A stretch of DNA of 64,000 nucleotides from an uncultured bacterium (GCA_905215965.1 CAJMSD010000006.1:1-64000); one strand, 5' to 3'; positions 1 through 8,340 are shown, numbered from the stretch's first letter. The notes: generated by a model from the letters alone, not told the origin. Numbers and translations: made by a program.

Positions 1-112
1 CCCTTACTTCTTCTCATAAGGAATTTCAAGGGTCGTGTTCTTTTCTTTTCTTGCATTGTTCAATTTTCAAGATGCTGGTTTTGCCGCTGCCATTCTTTTC
101 AGCAGCTTAATT

Positions 113-141
113 ATTATAGCACACATTTTTCCATTTGTCAA
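113..141 (-). promoter_or_regulatory. rrn-type promoter P3 (nearest to the leftward transcript)
   Basis: Read on the minus strand this is a perfect sigma-A promoter: TTGACA at 141-136, a 17-bp spacer, and TATAAT at 118-113. It is the last of three identical-geometry promoters. The sequence between it and the window edge resembles the leader preceding a 16S rRNA gene in Firmicutes (a TTGAAAATTGAACAA-like stretch near 60-74), so it most likely drives an rRNA operon lying left of the window. That target is inferred, not seen. Confidence 0.85.
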
Positions 142-207
142 CAACTTTTTTGAAGTTTTTTCAAATTTATTTTTTGTGCCCATTGCAGTCATTGCTGCAA
201 CTTTTAT

Positions 208-236
208 ATTATATCACCGTTACTTAGCTTTGTCAA
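208..236 (-). promoter_or_regulatory. rrn-type promoter P2
   Basis: Minus strand: TTGACA at 236-231, 17-bp spacer, TATAAT at 213-208. AT-rich DNA with T/A tracts lies immediately upstream of the -35, as in UP elements of stable-RNA promoters. It is exactly 95 bp from the neighbouring copies on both sides. Confidence 0.85.
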
Positions 237-302
237 GTACTTTTTTGGAATTTTCTTAAATAATTTCCAATGTTAACTGACGCCGCTTTAAACAGCTTTA
301 TT

Positions 303-331
303 ATTATATCGCTATTTCAGCCAATTGTCAA
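303..331 (-). promoter_or_regulatory. rrn-type promoter P1 (distal)
   Basis: Minus strand: TTGACA at 331-326, 17-bp spacer, TATAAT at 308-303. The most upstream of three consensus promoters with 95-bp spacing. No open reading frame of convincing quality lies between these promoters and the left edge. Confidence 0.85.
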
Positions 332-375
332 GTAAAAATTCTTTTGAATTTAATTCGCTTTTTTGGTTGTTTTGA

Positions 376-422
376 CAAACGCAGCGCATTTAAAGCTTTA
401 TGCTTCTTATGCGCTGCGTTTG
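376..422 (-). terminator. Hairpin between the PspC gene and the rrn promoters
   Basis: A perfect 14-bp inverted repeat, CAAACGCAGCGCAT at 376-389 and its complement at 409-422, with a 19-nt loop. It lies downstream of the minus-strand zinc-ribbon gene and upstream of the rrn promoters, where an insulating terminator would be useful. The T-tract after it is weak on both strands, so termination is uncertain. Confidence 0.5.
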
Positions 423-484
423 CATTGATATTTTAGGATTGTTTTAAGAAAATATCTTCGATTTTTCGTACCTTGATACATTAA

Positions 485-850
485 TTATTCAATCGGTTTG
501 CCTGCCAATATAATGTAGAGGATCAGCCAAACCGGCCAGAGTGGCAAAAATACAAAACCTACACGGATCAACCAAGGCGATACATTCATTGCCTTTCCAA
601 GACCTGTACAAACCCCTGCTATCATTTTTCCTTCTGAACATCTTTTAAATTTATCAAAGCTGAAGCCGTCGCTTCCCACTTTTGAAGAAGCAGATATCTG
701 AGCTCCGCATTTCAGACATACAACCTGTGCTTCATTCACCTGAACGCCGCACATCCCGCAATACCGATTTCCTTTTCTTGGATCCGCACCGCATTTAAGA
801 CACGCAACCGCACCGTCATTGACTGAGTTTCCACAATTCTTACAAAACAT
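485..850 (-). CDS. Zinc-ribbon and PspC-domain membrane protein
   Basis: A 121-residue protein beginning MFCKNCG. Two CxxC-type zinc ribbons lie in the first half (FCKNCG / CLKCG near 2-20, YCGMCG / CLKCG near 28-48). They are followed by a PspC-like segment (about 62-121) with the signature CSEGKMIAGVCTGLGKAMN and one hydrophobic segment. The start at 850 is chosen over upstream ATGs because AAGGAG precedes it at good spacing and its promoter lies at 899-927. PspC domains are associated with envelope stress sensing; the zinc ribbons may bind a partner or nucleic acid (inference). It is divergent to an Xre regulator that may control it. Confidence 0.8.
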   Translation of the reverse strand: MFCKNCGNSVNDGAVACLKCGADPRKGNRYCGMCGVQVNEAQVVCLKCGAQISASSKVGSDGFSFDKFKRCSEGKMIAGVCTGLGKAMNVSPWLIRVGFVFLPLWPVWLILYIILAGKPIE

Positions 851-898
851 AGCACACTTCTCCTTACAAATAAAATTCCGGACAATAAGTCCAATATT

Positions 899-927
899 AG
901 TATACCATAGTATTCCAACAATGTCAA
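899..927 (-). promoter_or_regulatory. Promoter of the zinc-ribbon/PspC gene
   Basis: Minus strand TTGACA at 927-922, 17-bp spacer, TATACT at 904-899. It overlaps the first copy of a direct repeat (907-922) that recurs at 941-956, so it could be occluded by the divergent Xre protein. Confidence 0.7.
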
Positions 928-956
928 GTAATAATTTACAATAGTATTGCAATAAT
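907..956. promoter_or_regulatory. Paired operator-like direct repeats
   Basis: ATAGTATTCCAACAAT (907-922) and ATAGTATTGCAATAAT (941-956) match at 14 of 16 positions and are 34 bp apart. The second contains the palindrome TATTGCAATA. The pair lies in the divergent promoter region of the PspC and Xre genes and is a candidate binding site for the Xre protein. Confidence 0.4.
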
Positions 957-976
957 TGACTATAAGGAGTGATATA

Positions 977-1264
977 ATGTTCGAGGAACGTATAAAGGAA
1001 TTACGGGTTTCGCTGGGATTAAACCAAATTCAGTTTGGCAGAAAGCTTTTTGTTACTAAGCAATGCATTAGCAACTGGGAAAATGGAAATATTCAGCCGT
1101 CCATTGATATGCTCATCAAAATCGCGTCTACTTTTTCCGTAAGTACGGATTATCTTTTAGGTCTGAGCGATAAATGCACTCTCGATGTAAGCGGACTCAA
1201 CAGCGATCAAATTCTGCACATTCAGCATATCGTGAACGATTTGAGAGATGCCATGAAAAAATAA
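977..1264 (+). CDS. Xre-family helix-turn-helix regulator
   Basis: 95 residues with a complete HTH_3 (cro/C1) domain at roughly 4-60: RIKELRVSLGLNQIQFGRKL, then VTKQCISNWENGNIQPS and the closing FSVSTDYLLGL. The ATG at 977 is chosen because AAGGAG at 964-969 is 7 bases upstream; a longer TTG reading starting at 956 would include that RBS. The C-terminal 30 residues are short and helical, with no recognisable effector domain. Its likely role is local regulation of the divergent PspC gene and of itself (inference from position). Confidence 0.85.
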   Translation: MFEERIKELRVSLGLNQIQFGRKLFVTKQCISNWENGNIQPSIDMLIKIASTFSVSTDYLLGLSDKCTLDVSGLNSDQILHIQHIVNDLRDAMKK

Positions 1265-1300
1265 AAAGCAGTCCGATATTATCGGACTGCTTTCCTTTTT
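1265..1300. terminator. Bidirectional terminator between xre and argF
   Basis: Strong inverted repeat AAAGCAGTCCGATA / TATCGGACTGCTTT followed by CCTTTTT on the plus strand. On the minus strand it is followed by TTTTTATTTTTT. It serves the converging xre and argF genes. Confidence 0.85.
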
Positions 1301-1316
1301 AAGTATATTCTCGCAA

Positions 1317-2222
1317 TTAATCAGCCATAAGCTTTACCATAACTGCTTTCTGTGCATGAAGTCTGTTTTCGGCTTCCTCAAAGATCTCGTTTGCGTGAGC
1401 TTCAAATACCTTTTCGGTAATTTCCTCCTCACGGTGTGCAGGCAAGCAATGAAGAACCATTGCGTCATCGTGAGCGGCAGCCATAAGATCATCATTTATC
1501 TGATATCCCTTAAACGCCGCCTTTCTCTTCTCTGCTTCGCCCTCCTGACCCATTGAAGCCCAGACATCGGTAATAAGCACGTCTGCGTTCTTTGCTGCCT
1601 GAATCGGCGAATTTGTCATTTCAAAGCAGTCGTACTGCGATGCGAAATCAAGTATCTCCTTCGGCGGCTGATATTCATCGGGACAAGCCAAGGAAACAGC
1701 CATACCGACTTTAAGACATCCCACTATAAGGGAATTCGCCATATTATTTCCGTCGCCGATAAAGCACATTTTAAGTCCGTCAAAGCTGCCCTTGAATTCA
1801 CGGATAGTCATAAGATCGGCAAGAACCTGACATGGGTGACAAAAATCCGTAAGGCCGTTGATTATCGGAATGCTTCCGTATTCGGCGAGATCTTCGACCT
1901 CTTTCTGCTCAAAAGTACGGATCATGATACCGTCAAGGTAGCGCGAAAGAACTCTTGCCGTATCCTGAACAGGCTCGCCTCTTCCTATCTGCAGATCGTT
2001 GGAGGACAAAAACAACGGATATCCGCCAAGCTGATACATACCTGTTTCAAAGGAAACTCTCGTTCTGGTAGACGCCTTCTGGAAGATCATTCCCAGAGTT
2101 TTGCCCTTTAGACGAGGGTGCGGTATATCATGCTTCAGCTCATATTTAAGCTGATCCGCAAGGTTGAGTATATCTATGATCTCTTCTGTGCTCAGGTCGA
2201 GCATTTTAAGTAAATGTTTCAT
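1317..2222 (-). CDS. argF: Ornithine carbamoyltransferase
   Basis: 301 residues, the normal family length. It transfers the carbamoyl group from carbamoyl phosphate to ornithine to give citrulline, the sixth step of arginine synthesis. Visible motifs: the carbamoyl-phosphate loop STRTR (51-55), HPCQ (129-132), the ornithine-binding DVWASMGQE (219-227) and HCLPAHR (258-264). The RBS AAAGGAT lies upstream of ATG at 2222. It is the last gene of the minus-strand arg cluster, 25 bp after a LURP-one-like gene, and ends at a bidirectional terminator. A catabolic (arginine deiminase) role is less likely because biosynthetic genes surround it. Confidence 0.97.
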   Translation of the reverse strand: MKHLLKMLDLSTEEIIDILNLADQLKYELKHDIPHPRLKGKTLGMIFQKASTRTRVSFETGMYQLGGYPLFLSSNDLQIGRGEPVQDTARVLSRYLDGIMIRTFEQKEVEDLAEYGSIPIINGLTDFCHPCQVLADLMTIREFKGSFDGLKMCFIGDGNNMANSLIVGCLKVGMAVSLACPDEYQPPKEILDFASQYDCFEMTNSPIQAAKNADVLITDVWASMGQEGEAEKRKAAFKGYQINDDLMAAAHDDAMVLHCLPAHREEEITEKVFEAHANEIFEEAENRLHAQKAVMVKLMAD

Positions 2223-2247
2223 ATTTTATCCTTTCATAGCCCAAAAA

Positions 2248-2715
2248 TTATTTATTCTTGTTCATTTCACCGAACGCCTTGTCTATTGCTACTGCAAACA
2301 AGGGAATATAATCGTCAAAAGCCGTATTTTCGATCTCAATTTCATATTGAAGATCTCCCGACAGCATACTTACAGTCTTAATTGTGCCGACGACCGCGCC
2401 GTTTTTTATGATCTTGAATTCCTTACGCTCCTTGCTTGAAAGCGTAAAATTCATGTCCTTTCCCTCGCATTCGATAGTAGGATCGAGGAAAAGCGACTTG
2501 CACGTCAGCTTCAGAAAAAGCTCGTCGTTAAGGATTATGCTGAATCCGGGTTTTCTGCCTTCTTCCGTCTGGAGCAGCGTATACAAATTATAATCGCTCG
2601 CGTCCTGAAGATTATATCTTCCGCCGAAGCCTTTCTTTTTTACTGTATAAAGAAGTCTGGATTTTTTATCTTGTACAAGAAATTTGCTTCCTTTTGGTGT
2701 TACTAACAGTTCCAT
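2248..2715 (-). CDS. LURP-one-related / tubby-C-like protein
   Basis: 155 residues, all-beta in appearance, opening MELLVTPKGSKFLVQDKKSR and containing YTVKKKGFGGRYNLQDASD. The style of repeated short strands (LYTVKKK, FTLSSKERKEFKIIKNGAVVGTIK) is that of LURP-one-related proteins (PF04525), a family with a tubby-like barrel and no established bacterial function. It lies between argD (4-bp gap) and argF and is presumably co-transcribed. No catalytic residues are evident. Confidence 0.6.
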   Translation of the reverse strand: MELLVTPKGSKFLVQDKKSRLLYTVKKKGFGGRYNLQDASDYNLYTLLQTEEGRKPGFSIILNDELFLKLTCKSLFLDPTIECEGKDMNFTLSSKERKEFKIIKNGAVVGTIKTVSMLSGDLQYEIEIENTAFDDYIPLFAVAIDKAFGEMNKNK

Positions 2716-2719
2716 AAGC

Positions 2720-3886
2720 TCACGCCCCCAGTATCTTCTTTAATATATTCAGACCTTCCTCAAGCTCCGGCATCGTGATGGTAAGCGGCGGTAAAAGTCT
2801 TACCTTATCTTTTGCCGTCAGCAGCAGAAGTCCCTCGTCAAGAGCTTTTCTTACAACATCGGCAGCGACCTTGGTTTTAAGCTTTATTCCTATCATAAGT
2901 CCGATACCAGAGACGGATTCGACTTCTTTAAGCTTTAAAAGCTCGCCGCGTATATATTCCGATTTTTTGCTTACCTCATCAAGGAAGCCGTCTTCCGTAA
3001 CTCTCTCCAAGACAGCTTTTCCTCCTGCGCAGGCAATAGGATTTCCTCCGAAGGTAGAACCGTGCGTACCGGGTGTAAGGACCTGACTGCACTTTTCGTT
3101 TACAAGACAAGCTCCTATCGGAACTCCGCCTGCAAGTCCTTTTGCAAGAGAGGTTATATCGGCTTTATGGTCAAACCAATCTCCGGCAAGGAATTTTCCT
3201 GTTCTGCCGACTCCCGTCTGAACCTCGTCGGCAATGACCAGAATATCTTTTTCGGCGCAAAGCTTAAAGATCGCATCGACGAATTGTCTATCAAGAGCAA
3301 CAACTCCGCCCTCGCCCTGAATATATTCTATCATAACAGCGCACACCGTATCGTCTGTCTTAGCCTTAAGATCGTCGATATTATTGGCTTCAACATTTAT
3401 AAAGCCCTCAGTAAACGGGAAAAAATAGTTATGAAAAACATCCTGTCCGGTAGCCGACAACGTTGTGATCGTTCTTCCGTGGAAAGAATTTACAAGAGTA
3501 ATTATATTATGTCTGCCGCGCCCGTATTTATCGAAGCTGTACTTCCTTGCAACTTTTATGGCGCATTCGTTCGCTTCAGCTCCGCTGTTTCCGAAAAACA
3601 CCTTGCTGTATCCCGACGTTTGGCAGAGAAGCTCGGCAAACTCCGCCTGTATCTTAGTATAATAGTAATTAGACGTATGCTGAACAGCTCTTACCTGCGC
3701 ACATACTGCGTCAGTCCACTTTTCATCACAGTATCCGAGAGAGTTCGTACCGATGCCGCTTCCGAAATCTATGTATTTTTTACCGTCCTCTCCGAAGCAG
3801 GTTCTTCCCTCTCCCTTTTCCATAACAAGGGGAAATCTGCCGTAGGTATGCATGACGTTTTGTTCAAATTTTTCAATAGTGTTCAA
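2720..3886 (-). CDS. argD: Acetylornithine aminotransferase
   Basis: Class III PLP-dependent aminotransferase, 388 residues from the TTG at 3886. It converts N-acetylglutamate semialdehyde to N-acetylornithine. Motifs: NSGAEANE (100-107), FHGRT (135-139), IADEVQTGVGRTG with the PLP-contacting Asp220, and the Schiff-base lysine in SLAKG (Lys249). An upstream ATG at 3961 has no RBS and would lie upstream of a promoter at 3948-3977. The TTG has GGGAGAG 7 bases before it and gives the usual N-terminus, so TTG is preferred. It lies between argB and the LURP-one-like gene. Confidence 0.95.
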   Translation of the reverse strand: MNTIEKFEQNVMHTYGRFPLVMEKGEGRTCFGEDGKKYIDFGSGIGTNSLGYCDEKWTDAVCAQVRAVQHTSNYYYTKIQAEFAELLCQTSGYSKVFFGNSGAEANECAIKVARKYSFDKYGRGRHNIITLVNSFHGRTITTLSATGQDVFHNYFFPFTEGFINVEANNIDDLKAKTDDTVCAVMIEYIQGEGGVVALDRQFVDAIFKLCAEKDILVIADEVQTGVGRTGKFLAGDWFDHKADITSLAKGLAGGVPIGACLVNEKCSQVLTPGTHGSTFGGNPIACAGGKAVLERVTEDGFLDEVSKKSEYIRGELLKLKEVESVSGIGLMIGIKLKTKVAADVVRKALDEGLLLLTAKDKVRLLPPLTITMPELEEGLNILKKILGA

Positions 3887-3947
3887 TTTATGACTCTCCC
3901 TTCGCTCCGCATCGCTCAAACCGAGTTTTAAAATAGTTCTTAAAATA

Positions 3948-3977
3948 ATTATAACGCTCATTGCACATCAAAATCAA
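3948..3977 (-). promoter_or_regulatory. Putative internal promoter of argD
   Basis: Minus strand TTGATT at 3977-3972, 18-bp spacer, TATAAT at 3953-3948, in the 140-bp gap between argB and argD. It supports the TTG start of argD and suggests that the argD-argF end of the cluster can be transcribed separately. Confidence 0.5.
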
Positions 3978-4026
3978 TAAGAGCTATCGCAATTTAAGTA
4001 AACTTTTTGTATATAAAGAATAAATT

Positions 4027-4893
4027 TTACGCAAACTGTGTTCCTATACCTTCGTTTGAAAGTATTTCAATCAATATAGAGTGAGGAATTCTTCCGTCGA
4101 TTATAGCCGTTTTCTTTACTCCGCGCCTTACGGCTTCCACGCAGCAGTCGATCTTCGGGATCATTCCGCCCGAAATTATCTCCTGTCTTTTCAAAAACGG
4201 AACATCGCTTACGTTTACATACGGAATAAGCGTGGAGGGATCGTTTTTATCGCGGAGCAGTCCGGCAATATCCGTCATAAGGATAAGATTTTCCGCTCCA
4301 AGCTCAGCCGCAATATGCGCAGCCGCCGTATCGGCATTAATATTATATGTATTTCCGTGCTCATCGGTCGCAACGGTCGCAATAACAGGGATATATCCGT
4401 TGGAAAGAGCGTCGGTGATAGGCTTTGTGTTTACCTTCGTAATTTCTCCGACAAAGCCGAGATCCTGTCCGTCGTCCGTCGTCATTTTTTCAGCCATAAG
4501 CATACCGCCGTCAATGCCGCAAAGTCCGAGAGCTTCTCCGCCATGCTGTGCAAGAAGCTGAACAAGCTCCTTGTTTACCTTACCCGAAAGAACCATTTTT
4601 ACAACGTTTACGGTAGCTTCGTCGGTATAGCGCAGACCGTTGATAAATTTGCTTTCAATATTAAGACGCTTTAAAAGATCGTTTATTTCAGGGCCTCCTC
4701 CGTGAACAAGAACGACCTTTATTCCGACAAGCGAAAGCAGAACTATATCCGTCATGACCGCGTCTTTAAGCTCGCCGTTGGTCATAGCGTTTCCGCCGTA
4801 TTTTACTACAAGAATTTTATTATTGTATTTTTGAATATAGGGCAGAGCGTCGATCAGGACCTGTGCCTTATTGTCGTTTGATATAGAACTCAT
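4027..4893 (-). CDS. argB: Acetylglutamate kinase
   Basis: 288 residues; phosphorylates N-acetylglutamate at the second step of arginine synthesis. Amino-acid-kinase motifs are KYGGNAM (31-37), VLVHGGGPEI (61-70), then GLCGIDGGML and MTDIAGLLRDKNDPSTLIP for nucleotide binding. The leading helix of about 20 residues before the first strand (ALPYIQKY) is typical of hexameric, arginine-inhibitable enzymes, so feedback inhibition by arginine is likely (inference). RBS AGGAG lies before ATG at 4893. It is preceded by a PH-domain gene with an 18-bp gap. Confidence 0.96.
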   Translation of the reverse strand: MSSISNDNKAQVLIDALPYIQKYNNKILVVKYGGNAMTNGELKDAVMTDIVLLSLVGIKVVLVHGGGPEINDLLKRLNIESKFINGLRYTDEATVNVVKMVLSGKVNKELVQLLAQHGGEALGLCGIDGGMLMAEKMTTDDGQDLGFVGEITKVNTKPITDALSNGYIPVIATVATDEHGNTYNINADTAAAHIAAELGAENLILMTDIAGLLRDKNDPSTLIPYVNVSDVPFLKRQEIISGGMIPKIDCCVEAVRRGVKKTAIIDGRIPHSILIEILSNEGIGTQFA

Positions 4894-4911
4894 TGAAAAA
4901 ATCTCCTAAAA

Positions 4912-5574
4912 TTATTTTTGTGCGGAAGCCGAATAGACCGCATCGCTTAATATCCTGTAGACCCCGTGAGGATCCTCAATGCCCAGAAATCCGTTCTGCG
5001 CGCCCGAAACACCGTTCTGTACTCCGTATCGGCTGTTTTGATACACATTGCCGATAACGGAATATTTAACATAGCCAAGGTTATTTCCCGCATCGAAAAC
5101 AGTTATATCCGTGATATTGCAGAGCATCTCCGACGAAAGCTTTTTTCCGGCATATTTCAGCACACGCTGGTTAGTAATAGCGTACTTCTGCTCGCCGATA
5201 AAGAGAAACTGTTTCAGCATAAATATGCCTATAAGTATGAACGGCACTCCGAAAAGACCGAAAAGACCTCCGCCGATCGATGCCATTGCCGTCCAGAAGC
5301 AGGCAAACATCAGCCAGAACACAGGAAAGATCATCACTGCCGCATTGGTGCCTTTTGCTTTCATGCCTGCTCTTTTCTGAGTTTTTCCGACCCAGAGTAG
5401 CTGCTCGTCGAGCATAAGCACATTTGAAAATTCACTTTCGATGCTGTTGTATTCATTATAGGTACGATGCTCTTCATCATATCCGTTATAGGGATCGCTG
5501 CCGGAATCATAATATTCCTCCGAAGGCCTTATGTAGTCTTCGGTATATTCATCGTTATCGTTTTTCCCGAACAT
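4912..5574 (-). CDS. Membrane protein with bacterial PH domain
   Basis: 220 residues. An acidic, tyrosine-rich N-terminus (about 1-50) is followed by LLWVGKTQ, two adjacent hydrophobic segments (about 77-125) and YAITNQRVLKYAGKKLSSEM. The last is the characteristic start of bPH_2/DUF304-type bacterial PH domains. The C-terminus contains short NGV/NGF repeats. Its function is unknown. It lies inside the arg operon between argJ and argB with small gaps and a good RBS (GGGAGG), so it is co-transcribed, but nothing links it chemically to arginine. Confidence 0.65.
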   Translation of the reverse strand: MFGKNDNDEYTEDYIRPSEEYYDSGSDPYNGYDEEHRTYNEYNSIESEFSNVLMLDEQLLWVGKTQKRAGMKAKGTNAAVMIFPVFWLMFACFWTAMASIGGGLFGLFGVPFILIGIFMLKQFLFIGEQKYAITNQRVLKYAGKKLSSEMLCNITDITVFDAGNNLGYVKYSVIGNVYQNSRYGVQNGVSGAQNGFLGIEDPHGVYRILSDAVYSASAQK

Positions 5575-5600
5575 AATAAATAACCTCCCCTGTCATAAAA

Positions 5601-6854
5601 TCAGCTGCGGTAATCGCCGTTGATCTTAACGTAATCATAGGTCAGGTCGCAGCCCCATGCAACAGCTGTTCCGCCTCCGTTTCCGATGCTGATGACGATA
5701 TTGATAACTTCCTCCTGAAGAATTTTCTTTGCCTTTTCCTCGGAGAATTCAACTCCCGCGCCGTTTCTGCAAACCTCGACGCTGCCTTTTTCGGAGCCTA
5801 TCGTTACGCTTACATTATTAATGTCGAATTCGGCGTCGGCATATCCAACGGCACAGAGAATACGTCCCCAGTTAGCATCCTCTCCGAACATTGCAGCCTT
5901 GAAAAGACTTGACGTGATGACTGATTTTGCTACTGTTTCGGCAGTTTTTTCGGTATCTGCCCCGGTGCAAACGCACTCGATAAGCTTTGTAGCTCCCTCG
6001 CCGTCACGCGCCATCATACGCGCAAGATTCATCATAACGGCATATAAGGCATTTTCAAATATCTCAAAGTCCTCGTTTTCTTTTTTTACGGGAGCATTTT
6101 CAGCCGTTCCCGAAGCGATAACGCAAACCATATCGTTGGTTGAAGTATCTCCGTCAACGCTTACGCGATTAAGAGTTATTTTTACAACGTCGCTGAGCGC
6201 TCTCTGAAGAAGCTCCGCCGAAATATCCGCGTCCGTAGTGATGAACGTAAGAGTAGTCGCCATATTCGGGTGGATCATACCGCTGCCCTTGAGCATTCCG
6301 CCCATTGTGCAGGTCTTGCCGCCCATTTCAAACTGTACGGCGACCTCCTTCGGCATTGTATCGGTAGTCATTATAGCTTCGACAGCTCTTGGATTTCCGT
6401 CATAGGAAAGTCCCTCAACAAGAGACTTCATTCCGTTGGCGATAGGCTCGATAGGAAGTATCTGACCGATAACTCCCGTAGAAGCAACAATAACGTCGTT
6501 CTCGTCTATGCCAAGCTCCGCGGCAGCAAGAGCGCACATTTTAGCTGCCTTTTCAACTCCGTCCGCATTGCAGGTGTTGGCGTTTACGGAATTGACAATG
6601 ACAGCTCTTGCAGTTCCGTCCTTGATGTGCTCCTTTGTCACGAGGATAGGCGCTCCCTTGACCTTATTTGTCGTATAAACGGCAGCGGCAGTACAATCCT
6701 TATCGGCAACGATAAGTGCAAGATCATTTTTCTTCGCTGTGACCGACGCTCCCGCATGAGAAAGTCCGCACTGTATACCGTTTGCCTTGAATCCTTTTGC
6801 CGCGCAGACTCCGCCCTCAACAAATTTTATATTTTCAACTTCCTGTAATTTCAT
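5601..6854 (-). CDS. argJ: Bifunctional ornithine acetyltransferase / N-acetylglutamate synthase
   Basis: 417 residues. It recycles the acetyl group from N-acetylornithine to glutamate, so the pathway is of the cyclic type; no separate argE or argA is seen here. The self-cleavage site is visible in KGSGMIHPNMATTLTF: cleavage is expected between Ala199 and Thr200, leaving Thr200 as the nucleophile. The oxyanion-hole TG pair is at 126-127 (VASTGVIG). The C-terminus GGTAVAWGCDLTYDYVKINGDYR fits the family. RBS AAAAGGAG. Whether it accepts acetyl-CoA (bifunctional) cannot be told from sequence alone. Confidence 0.96.
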   Translation of the reverse strand: MKLQEVENIKFVEGGVCAAKGFKANGIQCGLSHAGASVTAKKNDLALIVADKDCTAAAVYTTNKVKGAPILVTKEHIKDGTARAVIVNSVNANTCNADGVEKAAKMCALAAAELGIDENDVIVASTGVIGQILPIEPIANGMKSLVEGLSYDGNPRAVEAIMTTDTMPKEVAVQFEMGGKTCTMGGMLKGSGMIHPNMATTLTFITTDADISAELLQRALSDVVKITLNRVSVDGDTSTNDMVCVIASGTAENAPVKKENEDFEIFENALYAVMMNLARMMARDGEGATKLIECVCTGADTEKTAETVAKSVITSSLFKAAMFGEDANWGRILCAVGYADAEFDINNVSVTIGSEKGSVEVCRNGAGVEFSEEKAKKILQEEVINIVISIGNGGGTAVAWGCDLTYDYVKINGDYRS

Positions 6855-6907
6855 TCTTTATACTCCTTTTATAAACAAACATATATGACTGTCACAATTG
6901 TGAATTA

Positions 6908-7348
6908 TCATGTATCTATCCGTACCATTTCACAAAGCGTTCTGTTTCTGTAAGCTATATCCTCTCTGAGCGAAAAGCCTTGCTTTTCCCAAAATGCGTT
7001 ACCGGCTTCATTATAATTAAAGACAAGCAGGGCAACCTTGTTTATTCCCTCCTGCTCTAATGCCAAAAGACAGGCATTTACGAGCTTCGTGCCTATGCCC
7101 TGCCGCCTGTATGCCTCACTTACGGACATATGATAAATATAACCTCTTCGTCCATCATTGCCTGCCAATATAACTCCTGTTAAGGAATTATTCTCTTCGG
7201 ATACGAATGATGTATTAGGATTTCGCTTCAGAAATTTACTTATCCCTTCACGTGAATCATCAAGATTATTGAACCCCATATTTCTGCACGACATCCACAG
7301 AGAATATACATTATCATAATCAGATATATTCATTTTGCGTATGTTCAT
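6908..7348 (-). CDS. GNAT-family N-acetyltransferase
   Basis: 146 residues with the GNAT acetyl-CoA loop in YIHMSVSEAYRRQGIGTKLV (about 77-97, RxxGxG/A pattern) and the closing NxxAxxFWEKQGFSLRED (about 117-131). It belongs to the small GNATs related to RimI; the substrate is unknown. It sits between argC and argJ with short gaps and its own AAGGAG, so it is co-transcribed. It could supply acetyl groups to glutamate (an alternative NAGS), but no sequence feature proves that. Confidence 0.8.
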   Translation of the reverse strand: MNIRKMNISDYDNVYSLWMSCRNMGFNNLDDSREGISKFLKRNPNTSFVSEENNSLTGVILAGNDGRRGYIYHMSVSEAYRRQGIGTKLVNACLLALEQEGINKVALLVFNYNEAGNAFWEKQGFSLREDIAYRNRTLCEMVRIDT

Positions 7349-7366
7349 AGAAAAAGCTCCTTATTT

Positions 7367-8314
7367 TCACACAAGCCCCGTCGTCTCGTCAATACCCATC
7401 ATAATATTAAGACACTGTACAGCCGCGCCGCTTGCTCCCTTTCCGAGATTATCAAGTCTTGAACACAAAAGTATCTGCTCGTCGTTTCCGAATACGAATA
7501 TCTGCATTTTATTTATTCCGCTGAGAGTATTTGACGCGAGGAAGAAGGATTTCTGCTCGTCTGCGGACATAAGCGGCATTACCTCTACCATTCTTGCTTT
7601 TTCGTAATGCTTTGCAAACATTTCATGAACGGACTCTGCCGTAACTTTTTCCGCAAGAGTTCTTGTCTGGAGCGGCACGCTCACTACCATTCCGCTGAAA
7701 TAATCACAGACCATAGGATTGAACATAGGCTTGTATTTAAGTCCCGGAACAGCCTGCATCTCGGGAAGATGCTTATGCTGCTGCGAAAGCGCATACTGTC
7801 TCGGACTGTTGAATTCGTAAGGCTTTTCGGCTCCCTCGTAAACGGCAATAGCTTTTTTACCTGCTCCGCTGTAGCCTGACGTTGCGTAGGCAAAAACAGG
7901 ATAGTCGTCGGGAATGATATTATTTTTAACAAGAGGATACACTATCGAATTAAATCCGCTTGCATAACAGCCGGGAACGGCTACTCTGTTTGAAGTTTTT
8001 ATCTTCTCTCTGTGAGCGTCCGAAAGCTCCGGAAATCCGTATGCCCATTCCGGATTGGTTCTGTGCGCCGTTGAAGCGTCGATAATTCTTACATGATCGT
8101 TATTGACAAACGAGACAGCTTCTCTTGCTGCTGCATCGGGCAGACAAAGGAACGTATAATCCGACATATTGATAAGTCTTGCACGTTCTGCAGGATCCTT
8201 GCGCTTTTCCTCGCTGATGCGGAGAAGCTCGATATCGTTCCTGCCCTCGAAGCGTTCAAGAATTTTCAGTCCCGTTGTGCCTTCCTGACCGTCTATATAT
8301 ACTTTAACTGACAT
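7367..8314 (-). CDS. argC: N-acetyl-gamma-glutamyl-phosphate reductase (short form)
   Basis: 315 residues; NADPH-dependent reduction of N-acetylglutamyl phosphate, third step of arginine synthesis. It belongs to the shorter ArgC type 2: opening MSVKVYIDGQEGTTGLKI (NADP-binding loop EGTTG at 11-15) and catalytic Cys116 in VPGCYASG. The start at 8314 is chosen over an ATG at 8341 because AGGAGG lies directly upstream. It follows the 87-residue membrane protein gene. Confidence 0.95.
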   Translation of the reverse strand: MSVKVYIDGQEGTTGLKILERFEGRNDIELLRISEEKRKDPAERARLINMSDYTFLCLPDAAAREAVSFVNNDHVRIIDASTAHRTNPEWAYGFPELSDAHREKIKTSNRVAVPGCYASGFNSIVYPLVKNNIIPDDYPVFAYATSGYSGAGKKAIAVYEGAEKPYEFNSPRQYALSQQHKHLPEMQAVPGLKYKPMFNPMVCDYFSGMVVSVPLQTRTLAEKVTAESVHEMFAKHYEKARMVEVMPLMSADEQKSFFLASNTLSGINKMQIFVFGNDEQILLCSRLDNLGKGASGAAVQCLNIMMGIDETTGLV

Positions 8315-8340
8315 AATATTCCTCCTGTTAGGGTTCGCCA

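Noticed and set aside
35..259. 74-codon plus-strand ORF at the left edge
   Set aside because: It runs through the tandem promoters, is Phe/Leu-rich from AT-rich DNA, and has no RBS; it is noncoding.
3062..3931. 289-codon plus-strand ORF
   Set aside because: It lies entirely antisense to argD, which has full family motifs; a shadow ORF.
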